Shown piece by piece: positions 44,864-54,464 of a DNA stretch of 64,000 nucleotides. The stretch covers positions 1 through 64,000 of the forward strand of contig JAEDJA010000007.1 of NCBI GenBank assembly GCA_016296575.1, given 5' to 3'. The notes below the pieces were generated by a model. It was not told the origin of the DNA. It worked only from the letters and a program-made list of their open reading frames with translations, and ran no database searches. The translations under genes and the position numbers were made by a program. This DNA is from Treponema sp. (lineage in GTDB: Bacteria; Spirochaetota; Spirochaetia; Treponematales; Treponemataceae). Each line of letters starts with the position of its first letter. Position 1 is the stretch's first letter.

Positions 44864-46219
44864 TTATTCTTCGATAACCCGCTTGGTGCGCCATTTTCCG
44901 CTCATCCAGCGGGCTATCATTACTATTCCACGGCCAAGTTCATCTGCCATTGTTCCCATGAAAACTCCGGCTACTCCAAGGCCAAAAACTACACCGCATA
45001 CATAACCAACACTGATTCCAACAATCCACATTGATATAAGTCCCATTGCTACCGGGAACATTACGTCACCTGCAGATTTAAGGCTGTTTACCATAATAAG
45101 ATTTGTGGTGCGTCCTATTTCCATGAAAATACCAACAATCAGAATGCCTCTTGCCAGAACAACAACTTCACCATTGGCCCCAAAGAGTTTAAGTGTCCAT
45201 GGACATATTAAACAGTTGATTGATGCTATAACTACAGCAACCGGAATACAGATTCTTAATTGACGGAAAACTTTTTTATAAGCCGCATGGAATTTTCCTG
45301 CTCCAACAAGGTGACCTGTTACAATAGCTGTGGCCATAGCAACTGAGTTTGAGAAAATCACGGAAAAGCTCATCAATGTATTTCCAAAAACCTTGGCATT
45401 AACGGCATCAGTTCCCATAACATTTACAAAAGAGAAAAGAACCAGCTGTGCCAGAGTATAAGCCATATTTTCGCCGGCAGTTGGAACACCAATTTTCAGT
45501 TCTTTGAGCAGAAGAGTTGTTGGGAATGGGTGAAGGGTTTTAAGACTTAATTTACCGATTTTAAGACGATAGAAAAGAACAAGAGCAACAATAAGTGCAA
45601 TAAGACGTGCAAAAATTGTTGAAATTGCAACACCTTTTACACCAAGTCCCAGGTAAGACAAAGGTCCGTAAAGGAAGAGCCAGTTACCAAGAATATTGAA
45701 CAGATTCACCAGAATGGAAATGTACATACCCATTTTTGGATATCCGTTACAGCGAAGAATCTGTGAAAGAACGGAGAAACCAGCGTTCATAAAAAGACAG
45801 GCCCCTACAATTTTCATGTAGCTGGTGGAATCTACCATCATTTCGGAAGGTACCTTCAAAAAGCCCAGAAATATTTTTGAAAAACTAAAAACTATTACAG
45901 AAAGCAGAATACCTAAAGCCATATTGAAAACAAAGCTGAGGGTGTAGATCTGGTTCATTTTATCTACCTGCTTAGCTCCAAGATACTGTGCAACGATTAC
46001 GTTTGTAGCGCTGGCAACTACGTTAAACATGATAAGAAAAACCATCAAAAGCTGGTTTGCGTTTCCTACGGCTCCAACTGCCAGTTCTGAGTAGCGGCCC
46101 AACATAATTGTATCAACGTTATGCAGAAGAATATTCAGCAGAAGTTCAATAAAGATAGGCCAAGCCAGAGTCCTAACGTGAGTATTTTCATCAATTACGA
46201 TTTCTTTATGGTTTTTCAT
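44864..46219 (-). CDS. MATE-family multidrug/metabolite exporter
   Basis: A 451-residue inner-membrane transporter with twelve predicted helices in two homologous halves. The first opens with LAWPIFIELLLNILLHNVDTIMLG, and TAGENMAYTLAQLVLFSFVN follows in the second. MATE proteins export cationic drugs or metabolites driven by sodium or protons; the substrate is unknown. It meets the GH3-family gene stop to stop with no gap. Confidence 0.92.
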   Translation of the reverse strand: MKNHKEIVIDENTHVRTLAWPIFIELLLNILLHNVDTIMLGRYSELAVGAVGNANQLLMVFLIMFNVVASATNVIVAQYLGAKQVDKMNQIYTLSFVFNMALGILLSVIVFSFSKIFLGFLKVPSEMMVDSTSYMKIVGACLFMNAGFSVLSQILRCNGYPKMGMYISILVNLFNILGNWLFLYGPLSYLGLGVKGVAISTIFARLIALIVALVLFYRLKIGKLSLKTLHPFPTTLLLKELKIGVPTAGENMAYTLAQLVLFSFVNVMGTDAVNAKVFGNTLMSFSVIFSNSVAMATAIVTGHLVGAGKFHAAYKKVFRQLRICIPVAVVIASINCLICPWTLKLFGANGEVVVLARGILIVGIFMEIGRTTNLIMVNSLKSAGDVMFPVAMGLISMWIVGISVGYVCGVVFGLGVAGVFMGTMADELGRGIVMIARWMSGKWRTKRVIEE

Positions 46220-46323
46220 AAGTTTACACTATCACTTTGAGATGATTAAGAATTGCTTAATTGTAGTTAATAATTGTATGTTTCTAATCTGGAATTATCA
46301 GTGATATTCCTGTTGCCGAAAAA

Positions 46324-46376
46324 AAAGGGATGTCCAGAAAGAACTTTATTTCCTTCTGGAGCATCCCTTTATTTAT
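46324..46376 (-). terminator. Terminator of pheS
   Basis: AAAGGGATG-TCCAGAA (from 46324) pairs with TTCTGGA-GCATCCCTTT (to 46370). The plus-strand A-run before it gives a run of eight Ts after the hairpin on the minus strand. The hairpin starts 20 bases after the pheS stop. Confidence 0.85.
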
Positions 46377-46389
46377 AAGGAATTAGTTT

Positions 46390-47940
46390 TTAGAATTTTG
46401 CTTTGCGAAGGCGAACCTGTTCAATGTCTTCACAGAAGAGCTGGCGAAGGTCAGTAAGGCCAAGTGCCATAAGAGCCATACGGTCAATACCGATACCCCA
46501 GGCTGCTACAGGAACGTCTACACCCATGGCTTTTGTAACTTCAGGACGGAAGATACCTGAACCACCAAGTTCGAACCAGCCGAGTACTGGGTGTTTGATG
46601 TGAACTTCGATTGAAGGTTCTGTGAATGGGAAGTAGCCTGGAACATATTTAACGTCAGTTGCTCCGGCAATTTCTACGGCGAACATTTCAAGCATACCAA
46701 GAAGTGTTTTAAGGTTAACGTCTTCACCAAGGATAATACCTTCTGTCTGGTAGAAGTCTGAAAGGTGAGTAGCATCAACTTTATCGTAGCGGAAACAGCG
46801 GGCAATACCAAAGTATTTTCCAGGAATTTCAGCTTTGTGGAGCTGGTGTGCAGAAAGTACAGTTCCCTGTGAGCGGAGGATCAGGCGTCGTGTGAATTCA
46901 TTATCGAAGGAGTAGTTCCATCCGCGGCTACCTGAGTTTCCACCATTTTCGTGAACGGCTTTTACATTTGAAAGGTATGGTTCTTCAATTGATTTTGCGT
47001 GAGTTGGATTTTTAAGACGGTAAACATCGTGAATATCACGGGCAGCATGGAACTGTGGCATGAAAAGTGCATCACCGTTCCAGAATTCTGTTTCTACGAG
47101 AGGACCGTCAAATTCCTGGAAACCAAGAGAACAAAGCTTGTCTTTTACAGATTCAAGGAACTGAACGTAAGGGTTTGTGCGGCCCTGAATCATACGTGCT
47201 GGTGGAATAGAGATGTTGTATCCACGGAAAGTGCCGTTTTTCCATTCACCGGAAGCCAGCATTTTTGGTGTAATTTCACCAATCTCGTTACCTGTAACAC
47301 CAGATTTTCTAAGTTCATCGGCAATTTTCTTGTATGCTTCAACAAGCTTGTATACTACAGTTTCTCGTTCAATGATTTTGAAAGGTGAGTCAGAAGCGCC
47401 ACGTTTTTTTGCCAAAGTAGAAATTGCTTCCTGTTCTTCGGCTGTGAGTTCTGATTTGTCCAAAGTGATTTTATCTTTTGCTTTTGCAAGAAGCTTTGAA
47501 ATAACTGAAAGACGTGCAGGAAGTTCTTTTCCAGTGTATTCAGCTTTCTTTTCAGCATTCATTTTTACAATGCCGTCTTTAGCAAGTCCACCGAAGGCAG
47601 AACCAATATCTTTCTGTTCTACACCAATAGCTGCTGCTACTTCAGGTAATGTGTGTGCACCGTTTTCTTTAAGGTAATTAACCATGCGTTCTTCAACAGT
47701 ACCTGTTTCTGCAAGTTTTTTACCCATATCGGTGATTTCAAAGAATGTATGTGGTGTGCGTTTGATTTCTTTAAGGAGTTCTTTTCCACCAAGCCAAGAA
47801 AAAGCCTGGTTTGCGTGTCCTTCTTTGTAATCCAGCTCTGACTGGAGTTTTTCAGAAGTGAGTTCATCCTTATCTGAATATTTCAGAAGAACTTTGATTT
47901 CAAGAGGATGAAGATTTTTGATTGTGTTTTTAATATCCAT
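46390..47940 (-). CDS. pheS: Phenylalanine-tRNA ligase alpha subunit, archaeal/eukaryal type
   Basis: Charges tRNA-Phe. At 516 residues it is far longer than the usual bacterial PheS (about 330-350). It has N-terminal winged-helix DNA-binding-like modules (about 1-150; LHPLEIKVLLKYSD, LPEVAAAIGVEQKDIGSAF) as in archaeal and eukaryal PheS. The catalytic class II core has motif 2 near FRYDKVDATH and motif 3 AAWGIGIDRMALMALG near residue 490. Spirochaetes are known for this type, probably by ancient transfer. pheT is not adjacent. An AAGG ribosome binding site precedes the ATG. Confidence 0.95.
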   Translation of the reverse strand: MDIKNTIKNLHPLEIKVLLKYSDKDELTSEKLQSELDYKEGHANQAFSWLGGKELLKEIKRTPHTFFEITDMGKKLAETGTVEERMVNYLKENGAHTLPEVAAAIGVEQKDIGSAFGGLAKDGIVKMNAEKKAEYTGKELPARLSVISKLLAKAKDKITLDKSELTAEEQEAISTLAKKRGASDSPFKIIERETVVYKLVEAYKKIADELRKSGVTGNEIGEITPKMLASGEWKNGTFRGYNISIPPARMIQGRTNPYVQFLESVKDKLCSLGFQEFDGPLVETEFWNGDALFMPQFHAARDIHDVYRLKNPTHAKSIEEPYLSNVKAVHENGGNSGSRGWNYSFDNEFTRRLILRSQGTVLSAHQLHKAEIPGKYFGIARCFRYDKVDATHLSDFYQTEGIILGEDVNLKTLLGMLEMFAVEIAGATDVKYVPGYFPFTEPSIEVHIKHPVLGWFELGGSGIFRPEVTKAMGVDVPVAAWGIGIDRMALMALGLTDLRQLFCEDIEQVRLRKAKF

Positions 47941-47960
47941 TTTTTAAACCTTAAAACAAA

Positions 47961-47996
47961 AAAATTGGAGCCGAAACGCTATGGTTCCGACTCCAT
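47961..47996 (-). terminator. Terminator of the small secreted-protein gene
   Basis: On the minus strand, TGGAGTCGGAA (rc of 47985-47995) pairs with TTCGGCTCCA (rc of 47966-47975), using G-U pairs, followed by seven Ts. It lies 30 bases after the stop of the 48026-48484 gene. Confidence 0.75.
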
Positions 47997-48025
47997 TTTA
48001 CTATATTTCAAAGAAATAATGAATA

Positions 48026-48484
48026 CTAGCGAGTAAATTTAATGTATGAAACAAACTGTGTTCGTCTCATGCCTTTTTTATCTTTGTAGTGTTTTGTGCG
48101 GTCAATTCTTGTTTTTACATAGCGTGAATAAACTGATTTTGTTTTTGTAACACCGTCGGCAGTATATTCTTTTGCTTTCATGAAGTCTTCAAGACAAGCA
48201 ATGGCTGTATTCAAAGCTTCACCTTCATCAAAACTAGACATATATGTGTCGTAGTAAATAATCAATTCATCGTAAAGAGGCTTGTAATCAAAGAAAATAG
48301 AAGCATTTGTGTCAGCAAGGTGCTGGTTTTCTGGTGTAATAATTACAGATGAAAGCTTTTCATTGTCTACAAACTGGTTTTTTTCAAGTGTTTCTTTTGG
48401 ATCAACATATGCATCAGCTGAAGACTGAGCAAAAACAAATCCTGTAAGGGTAATAACTGCAAGTAATGCAAAAATCTTTTTCAT
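48026..48484 (-). CDS. Small secreted protein of unknown function
   Basis: A 152-residue protein with a clear signal peptide (about 1-19, cleavage near VFAQ) and a helical, charged mature part (MSSFDEGEALNTAIACLEDF). No family is recognised. A GGAGG ribosome binding site precedes the ATG by five bases, and a terminator follows. It stands alone, 49 bases after the 48534-49238 gene. Confidence 0.75.
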   Translation of the reverse strand: MKKIFALLAVITLTGFVFAQSSADAYVDPKETLEKNQFVDNEKLSSVIITPENQHLADTNASIFFDYKPLYDELIIYYDTYMSSFDEGEALNTAIACLEDFMKAKEYTADGVTKTKSVYSRYVKTRIDRTKHYKDKKGMRRTQFVSYIKFTR

Positions 48485-48533
48485 TTTTCCTCCGTGGACA
48501 GATTGTTAAAAATATGGAAAATCTCCAAAAAAT

Positions 48534-49238
48534 CTAAAATCTCGTATATTCTATTATTCTACCCGATTCCATGAAAAAATCAAGTTTAATCACATATTTT
48601 CCGTTGTCTACACCAAGGAGAGGTGGTTCCCGAATAAGGAGGCGACCAGTAATCTCCTTAGGTTTGTTTTTAATCACTTTACGATAATGTTCACGGACGG
48701 CATTTTTGGCACAGTCAGCTGCAGCGGCCTGAATTCCTTCAAATCCATCAGAAAAATTTCCATACCCGGTGCCAGAAATTGATTTATTGCTTATTGAAGC
48801 CCAAAGATTGTATTTCTGAATCTGATTTTCACTTCGAGTAAAATCCACCCATGCATTAAGGCGACTTTCTTCCAGCCATGGAGACGAATAGGTGATTTTG
48901 TCAGAAGAGGAAAGTGGCTGAATTGGAGTAAGTTCAAAATACTCTTCCACGCCCCGGCTTTTATCGGAAGGAGTATAGGAAAATTCCCAGCCGTAAACCA
49001 TACCTTGAATCAGAAAAGGGGCCACTTTTTTCATACTTTTAATTGGGTAATCATAAGGACCTTCATCAAGATCTGCTGCTTCGGCTGAACCAGGGTAAGC
49101 GTCCAGTCCGGCCCACAGACAAAATCGGATATGTTCTACAATGGAAGGTGTGTCTTTTGCCAAAAGGGAGGAAGATCCTGCCAGAAAAATGGCTGCAGAC
49201 AGCACGAGAGCTTTTGCCACGCGGATCTTCAGTTTCAT
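48534..49238 (-). CDS. Exported protein of unknown function, last gene of the polyene-like run
   Basis: A 234-residue protein with an N-terminal signal peptide (MKLKIRVAKALVLSAAIFLA, cleavage near SLLAKD). The ATG at 49238 shares its A with the rhomboid stop codon (TGATG) and has GAGG six bases upstream; an in-frame ATG five codons earlier is less likely. The mature part is mixed alpha/beta with no recognised motif. It is the last gene of an unbroken same-strand run from 58311, so it may be an accessory periplasmic component. Confidence 0.7.
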   Translation of the reverse strand: MKLKIRVAKALVLSAAIFLAGSSSLLAKDTPSIVEHIRFCLWAGLDAYPGSAEAADLDEGPYDYPIKSMKKVAPFLIQGMVYGWEFSYTPSDKSRGVEEYFELTPIQPLSSSDKITYSSPWLEESRLNAWVDFTRSENQIQKYNLWASISNKSISGTGYGNFSDGFEGIQAAAADCAKNAVREHYRKVIKNKPKEITGRLLIREPPLLGVDNGKYVIKLDFFMESGRIIEYTRF

Positions 49239-49867
49239 CACCTGCCTCTCCATACTTTAAGAGGTTTGATTCCCATTCTTATTCTGACGTAAAGCCAGGC
49301 TCCAAGAAAACCGAACAGATGAGCCATGTGAGCAACATTTCCTCCGCGGCCCAAAAGCTGTGATCCTGCTTCGATTATTGCATAGGCCAAAACCAGTATA
49401 GGTGCCGGAACAGGAATAATTCCCCAGATATAAATGATTGAACGTGGAAAGAAAACGGCATATGCAAACAAAATTGCGTATAGTGAACCACTTGCTCCCA
49501 TAAGAAAAACCATTGCTTGATTAGTAAAAATATAGGTTACAAAGGAGAGGAGTCCACTAAAAATTCCTGTAATAAGGTAAAGACACACAAATTCCTTGCT
49601 TCCCAATCCCTTTTCCAGATTAATGCCGAAAACAAGGATTCCCAGCATATTAAAAAATAGATGCTGCCAGTTTCCGTGTACAAACATGTAAGTTATAAAC
49701 TGAAAATAGTTGTGTCCTGACAATACAAAAACTGGGTTCAGTGCCAGATAATAAGTGAGGTTAGGAAAAAAAGATGTTAAGAAAAAAACTGCAACATTAA
49801 TGAGAATGAGAATAAGAGTTGCGTTTTTGAAAGTGTATTTAAATGGTTTTCTAAAAAAATTACTCAT
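49238..49867 (-). CDS. Rhomboid-family intramembrane serine protease
   Basis: A 209-residue protein with six membrane helices. The catalytic serine sits in MGASGSLYA (about residue 126) and the catalytic histidine in AHMAHLFGFLGAWL (about residue 179), with the oxyanion HGNWQHLFFNM motif at about 63-73. It should cleave transmembrane helices. The ATG at 49867 lies within the last codons of the diguanylate cyclase gene (eight-base overlap). Substrates are unknown. Confidence 0.93.
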   Translation of the reverse strand: MSNFFRKPFKYTFKNATLILILINVAVFFLTSFFPNLTYYLALNPVFVLSGHNYFQFITYMFVHGNWQHLFFNMLGILVFGINLEKGLGSKEFVCLYLITGIFSGLLSFVTYIFTNQAMVFLMGASGSLYAILFAYAVFFPRSIIYIWGIIPVPAPILVLAYAIIEAGSQLLGRGGNVAHMAHLFGFLGAWLYVRIRMGIKPLKVWRGR

Positions 49868-50966
49868 CAGAAACAAGGGTTTCGGTCGTATCAAAAGGAT
49901 CGAAAAAGGTAATCTGGTTTCTTCCGTTTCTCTTTGACATGTAAAGTCCCATATCAGCCTGGTTTACAAGATTTTTTGGAGATGAAACCGGGTTATCTAC
50001 AATATCAAATACTGAGATACCGCCAGAAATAGTAACATGGAGATGAAGATCCTTGTAGCGGAAATCGTAATTTTCGATTGTTGAGCGAATTCGTTCAGCT
50101 ACAAGATATGCCTCTTCTTTATTTGTATCGGACAAAAGAACTGTAAATTCCTCACCACCGTAACGTGCAGCAATGTCATTTTCGCGGAGGCTGGATTTAA
50201 TAAGATTTGCTACAGAAATAAGAACAAAGTCGCCGCAATCATGTCCATAAGTATCATTGAACTTCTTAAAAAAGTCGATGTCGAACATAAGAATGGCAAG
50301 ATTTTTGTTCTGTGTAGTTGCGTAGTCAATTTTTTCAGTAAGCTGATTGAAGAAGTAATATTTCAGCTTAAGATGTGTCATCATATCGGTAGATGATTTT
50401 TCCAGAAGAGAAGCATTGTTGATGGCAACAGAAGCCAAAGATGCAATGTTCATAATCTGGATTTTTTCGTAATCAGTGTAACTTACATCGTTTTCAATAG
50501 CTATTCGTTCCAGAAGCAGCAGAATTCCGTTTAAGTGATTGTTCTGGATTAGCGGAACTACAAGACTTGGATCGAATTTGGAAAGTACATCCAGAGCCTG
50601 ACAAGGACCAACTCGTTCCCGAAGATGTTCAATGGTAACTGGGCACTGTTCTTCCAATAAAGCATAAATAAGTGGAGATTCACCCATAATGCGCATTTCT
50701 GGTGATTTACGTTCAGTTGTACCAGTTTCAAGTGTAAATGAGTCGCTGGAAATAAGGTCACGAACAAAAATTTCTGCACCAAGAACGTGCATCTGTGCCA
50801 TACAAATATAACTGATTGATTCCAGCAAAGGTGAAAAGTTTAAGGTAGAACAGAAAGATTTAGCAATATCAAGCAACTGTTCCAAATCGTAAATACGTTT
50901 TTCGTATTGGATTGACTGCTCGATAATATCTTTTTCCTGAGAAAGCGTTGTAACTGAACTACTCAT
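49860..50966 (-). CDS. GAF-GGDEF diguanylate cyclase
   Basis: A 368-residue soluble protein with an N-terminal GAF-like sensor domain (about 30-190), a short linker and a GGDEF domain (about 195-360). The active-site motif is GGEEF near residue 270, and the inhibitory RxxD site (REND) lies five residues before it, so both synthesis of c-di-GMP and product feedback are expected. It follows the unknown gene by one base. It is the only clearly active cyclase in the window, opposite two EAL phosphodiesterases elsewhere. Confidence 0.93.
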   Translation of the reverse strand: MSSSVTTLSQEKDIIEQSIQYEKRIYDLEQLLDIAKSFCSTLNFSPLLESISYICMAQMHVLGAEIFVRDLISSDSFTLETGTTERKSPEMRIMGESPLIYALLEEQCPVTIEHLRERVGPCQALDVLSKFDPSLVVPLIQNNHLNGILLLLERIAIENDVSYTDYEKIQIMNIASLASVAINNASLLEKSSTDMMTHLKLKYYFFNQLTEKIDYATTQNKNLAILMFDIDFFKKFNDTYGHDCGDFVLISVANLIKSSLRENDIAARYGGEEFTVLLSDTNKEEAYLVAERIRSTIENYDFRYKDLHLHVTISGGISVFDIVDNPVSSPKNLVNQADMGLYMSKRNGRNQITFFDPFDTTETLVSDE

Positions 50967-50967
50967 T

Positions 50968-52551
50968 TTAGTTGTTAATTTCCCCTGTACTAATTATAGC
51001 ATAGTTTTTCATAATATCAAAGAAGATTTTCCAAGTAGGGAAGGTTCGTTCAAGGAAAGCAGTGTTGTCTTTGTTTCGGGATGACATAAGCAGCACTTTA
51101 AGGTTTTCAATGATTTCGCTGGAAGGTTTTTTACCATCCTGAAGAATATCTTCAATGCATTTGTACAAAGAAAAAAGATTGGATGTTTCTTCCTGAATAA
51201 TCTTTTTTGCTTCAGCATTGATTTCATTGACCATAGTAACTAATTTTTTGTAGAAAACCTGATCCTTTGCACCGTCCTTAACATAACCTTCAAGAACGGC
51301 AATACTGTTTTTCTGTCCCGAAGTAAAGGAATGTTCAAAAGCTTCAATTGTTTCCAGACCACCCAGAGCACTGTACACTGCGGAAGAAAAGTTTGTTTTG
51401 TAATTCTGATTTGAGAAAAATCCTTCTATTACAAGGTCATTAAGAAGGGTCTTAACTTTGTCAGTGATATACATCTGAAAAAAGTTTTTCATAATCTTCA
51501 TTGGAAGAATCCACATGAAAGAAAGTGATGTATTTGCCTGAACAAGAGCGTTGGCTTTGGCATCGTAGTAAAGCACTTCGGAAAGATTTGAACCACCAAA
51601 AAGATTTTCAAGCTCTTCTTCAATGCGGGCATCCTGGAACTCAGTTTTGATGCGCTGTTCGTCTGCTTTAAAATGCTCCTGCAGAAGGGTAGCAAATTCC
51701 GATCGTGGAGAGCCGGTTAGCTGGGCTGTTTTTGGTTCGTACTGCATATCAGCTTTTGCAATCTGGATAATGGCCTTAAGGTGGTCCGGAGTAAGAATTC
51801 GTTTAAGTACGTAGGAAATTTTTCGGATGTTTGAAATATAACTATCAGCTTTTTGATCTGAAAGATTTCCGTTGCTTAAAATTTGACCAAGGGCAACTAC
51901 AGCATTGGCATGGGCATTTGTAAGATGGAAGCTGTTCATCTGGTAGTAAAGATCTTCCAGGGCGTTTACCATTTTTTCAACTGGAACTTCCCGATAGTTA
52001 GGTTTGTATGAAGGATTGCCGGCTTCAAAATTATTGTCAAAAACCTGAAGGATTGGCATAAAGTTAAAGTGGCAGAAATCAACAAACTGACGCAGCTCAA
52101 GAAGCTCGTGGTCCATGTTTTTAAAAGTATCACTGTTAAGGGCACGGATAACTTGTTCCAAAGCTTTTCGCTGGCTATCGTAAATACGGGATGCACCGCC
52201 ACCTTCCATAACCTGAGCTTTTCGGTTTTCGTAGGAAAGAGATTCTACCAGCTCCTGCTCGCTTGGACTGTAGCCTGTCATTATGAGTTGTGCTTCAAAC
52301 CGTTTCTTTCGCTGAATATTGTTTGGAGAAACGGTAATAAGAAACAGATCATCCAAAGGACGTGTATTTTTGTAAAGCTGAAATATTGCTTCTCCAAAGT
52401 TTGGCAGAAGATTACCATTTTTGTAAAGCACAGGAGTATACATTTTCAACGCAGACTCCATCTTCTTGATCACCTGTTTTTTCTGGGCGTCAGGAGAATT
52501 ACGTTTGAAAATTGATTCAAAAAAACTGGTAATAGTCTGAAGCAAACTCAT
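50968..52551 (-). CDS. Large helical protein of unknown function
   Basis: A 527-residue, mostly alpha-helical soluble protein without signal peptide or catalytic motif. It resembles what I recall of a spirochaete-restricted family (DUF5312-like), but this is from memory, not a search. It starts two bases after the fabG stop and ends one base before the diguanylate cyclase start, so it belongs to the same operon as the polyene-like genes and may link them to c-di-GMP signalling. Confidence 0.7.
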   Translation of the reverse strand: MSLLQTITSFFESIFKRNSPDAQKKQVIKKMESALKMYTPVLYKNGNLLPNFGEAIFQLYKNTRPLDDLFLITVSPNNIQRKKRFEAQLIMTGYSPSEQELVESLSYENRKAQVMEGGGASRIYDSQRKALEQVIRALNSDTFKNMDHELLELRQFVDFCHFNFMPILQVFDNNFEAGNPSYKPNYREVPVEKMVNALEDLYYQMNSFHLTNAHANAVVALGQILSNGNLSDQKADSYISNIRKISYVLKRILTPDHLKAIIQIAKADMQYEPKTAQLTGSPRSEFATLLQEHFKADEQRIKTEFQDARIEEELENLFGGSNLSEVLYYDAKANALVQANTSLSFMWILPMKIMKNFFQMYITDKVKTLLNDLVIEGFFSNQNYKTNFSSAVYSALGGLETIEAFEHSFTSGQKNSIAVLEGYVKDGAKDQVFYKKLVTMVNEINAEAKKIIQEETSNLFSLYKCIEDILQDGKKPSSEIIENLKVLLMSSRNKDNTAFLERTFPTWKIFFDIMKNYAIISTGEINN

Positions 52552-52553
52552 GA

Positions 52554-53297
52554 TTACATTCCGCCGTCTACTTCAATAACCTGTCGTGTAATATAAGCGG
52601 CACCTTCAGAAAGAAGGAAAGTTGCAAGTGCAGCAATTTCTTCTGGTTTTCCAGCTCGTTTCATAGGAATTGTTCCCATAATCATTTCGTAAACAGTTGG
52701 ATCAATGGCTTTTGTCATTTCAGTTTCAATTACACCAGGAGCAATGCAGTTTACTGTAACTCCACGGCCTGCAAGTTCAACGGCAAGTGCTTTTGTGGCA
52801 CCGATAATACCGGCTTTTGAAGCAGAATAGTTTGTCTGTCCACGGTTTCCGTCTACACCAGAAATTGAAGAAATAGTGATAATTCGTCCACCACGCTTAT
52901 TTTTACGGCTGGCCATGCTCATTACAAGAGGACTCAGAACATTGTAAAAACTGTCCAGGTTTGTGTGGATAACATTGTCCCAGTCATCACCACTGAGAGC
53001 AACAAAGGTGTTGTCCCGTGTAATACCTGCATTATTTACAATTCCCCATAAAGTTCCGTGTTTTGCAGTCAATTCATCAAGTTTTGTTTTACAGTCTTCA
53101 CGGTCAGCTACGTTGAACTGAATCAGTTCTCCCTGTCCACCGTTGTCATTTATAATTTTAAGTGTTTCTTCAGCTTTTGCTTTGCTTCCATTGTAGTGAC
53201 AGATAACATAATATCCGGCTTTTGCAGCATCTACGGCAATAGCTCGTCCAATTCCTCCAGAAGCTCCGGTTACAAGTACTTTTTTGTCTTCGTTCAT
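52554..53297 (-). CDS. fabG: 3-oxoacyl-ACP reductase (FabG/ApeQ-like)
   Basis: NADPH-dependent short-chain dehydrogenase, 247 residues, reducing beta-ketoacyl-ACP. The TGASGGIGRAIA cofactor loop, NNAGITRDN, the catalytic Ser of ISSISG and YSASK (Tyr and Lys) are all present, as is the C-terminal VIEVDGGM. The ATG at 53297 with GGAG six bases upstream is chosen over a TTG four codons earlier. In this operon it corresponds in position to the ketoreductase of aryl polyene clusters. Confidence 0.92.
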   Translation of the reverse strand: MNEDKKVLVTGASGGIGRAIAVDAAKAGYYVICHYNGSKAKAEETLKIINDNGGQGELIQFNVADREDCKTKLDELTAKHGTLWGIVNNAGITRDNTFVALSGDDWDNVIHTNLDSFYNVLSPLVMSMASRKNKRGGRIITISSISGVDGNRGQTNYSASKAGIIGATKALAVELAGRGVTVNCIAPGVIETEMTKAIDPTVYEMIMGTIPMKRAGKPEEIAALATFLLSEGAAYITRQVIEVDGGM

Positions 53298-53346
53298 AAT
53301 AATCTCCAAAATATTCGTTCAGTATAGTTCAAAATTAAGTATTTGT

Positions 53347-53844
53347 TTAGTCCTTAAAAAGGGCATGAATGTCTTCAGTTTCCATTACTGTGATTTTTGC
53401 AGTGGCAGCAGGAGTATCATCTCCAACATGTGCATAAAGTTCACAGATATATCGGTAGATGTGACTTTCCTCTTCACGGTAGTCTTCGGCGATTTTCATT
53501 TGAATTGTTGTGTTATTTTTAAGGTAGCCAACATTTGCATTAAATTCCATAACACTGAGGATAAAGCCTGGAAGAGGATCCCGGCCTTTTTCTTTATTTG
53601 TAATACCGGTAAGTGCGGAAATTCCCTGTGCCATGAATTCAAAACCAGCCCATGTTGGAACACCGTCGGCTTCTTCTTCATAGAAAATACAGTCTTTTGT
53701 AATATCGTATTCACTGGTGATTGTATGGTTTGCACCGTCATGCTGCGTTACTCGTGAAAGAAGAAACATTTTCCCTTTGTGTGGCAGCATCCAAATAAGG
53801 TCATCGTGATCAATAAACTGTGGAATTGTACATACTTTTTCCAT
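53347..53844 (-). CDS. Hotdog dehydratase-like protein (ApeP-like)
   Basis: A 165-residue hotdog-fold protein with the LPHKGKMFLLSRV motif (about 16-28) that marks the aryl-polyene dehydratase partner and related FabA/FabZ proteins. A central helix reads GFEFMAQGISALTG. In aryl polyene systems such a protein pairs with a FabZ-like dehydratase, which is present here at 57952. It lies 49 bases before fabG and 21 bases after the DUF3261 lipoprotein gene. A specific substrate is inferred from context only. Confidence 0.8.
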   Translation of the reverse strand: MEKVCTIPQFIDHDDLIWMLPHKGKMFLLSRVTQHDGANHTITSEYDITKDCIFYEEEADGVPTWAGFEFMAQGISALTGITNKEKGRDPLPGFILSVMEFNANVGYLKNNTTIQMKIAEDYREEESHIYRYICELYAHVGDDTPAATAKITVMETEDIHALFKD

Positions 53845-53865
53845 TTTTAATACTCCAATTATGTT

Positions 53866-54432
53866 TTACTCGTTTACAATGTAATATTCGTAGTGGCGAA
53901 GATAGTTTTTAATGCGAATATCTGCGTCAGTAATTTCTATTAATTCAATCAGTTTGTTTCCGCTCATCACTTTTCGAATTTCACCATTTTCAGTTTTTTC
54001 ACAAGTAAAAGTGAGCTTTGAAGCGGCATAATTTTCTTTCAGTGCATCAAAACTGTACCAGGCGTTCTGCAGGTCACAGATGATGTATTCAGGTTTAAGG
54101 TTTGACGGAAAAAGTGCTGAATCAACAGTACATTCAAAACCGTCATAATAAAGATTTCCCATTTCGGCACCAAAATCATTGAAAAGCTGAATATCGATGG
54201 AAGACTGATCAGCAAAAACGTAGGCCAGAAGATTAAAGCTCTGGTCACCAAAGGACATTTTCAGGTACTGTTGATTATCAATTTGGCCATTCATATAGGC
54301 CGGCTGTAGAAGCTGAACTTTTTTGGAATTGGTTACATAAACCGGATTCAATGAAGCTCCAGCTCCTTTTCGTGAAGCGCAGGAAATCAAAAGAAGGGGA
54401 ATAAATGTGAATGCCAGAAGGTTTTTTTTCAT
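53866..54432 (-). CDS. DUF3261-like lipoprotein (ApeN-like)
   Basis: A 188-residue lipoprotein with signal peptide and lipobox LISC (residues 15-18). The mature region resembles DUF3261: FNLLAYVFADQSSIDIQLFN, GFECTVDSALFPSNL and the YIICDLQNAWYSFDAL segment. DUF3261 lipoproteins lie beside LolA-like and MMPL genes in aryl polyene clusters and are probably outer-membrane acceptors of the product. The ATG at 54432 is chosen over a TTG five codons earlier. Confidence 0.75.
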   Translation of the reverse strand: MKKNLLAFTFIPLLLISCASRKGAGASLNPVYVTNSKKVQLLQPAYMNGQIDNQQYLKMSFGDQSFNLLAYVFADQSSIDIQLFNDFGAEMGNLYYDGFECTVDSALFPSNLKPEYIICDLQNAWYSFDALKENYAASKLTFTCEKTENGEIRKVMSGNKLIELIEITDADIRIKNYLRHYEYYIVNE

Positions 54433-54464
54433 AAGCAAATCTCTCAAATAAAAATACCTGAAGT

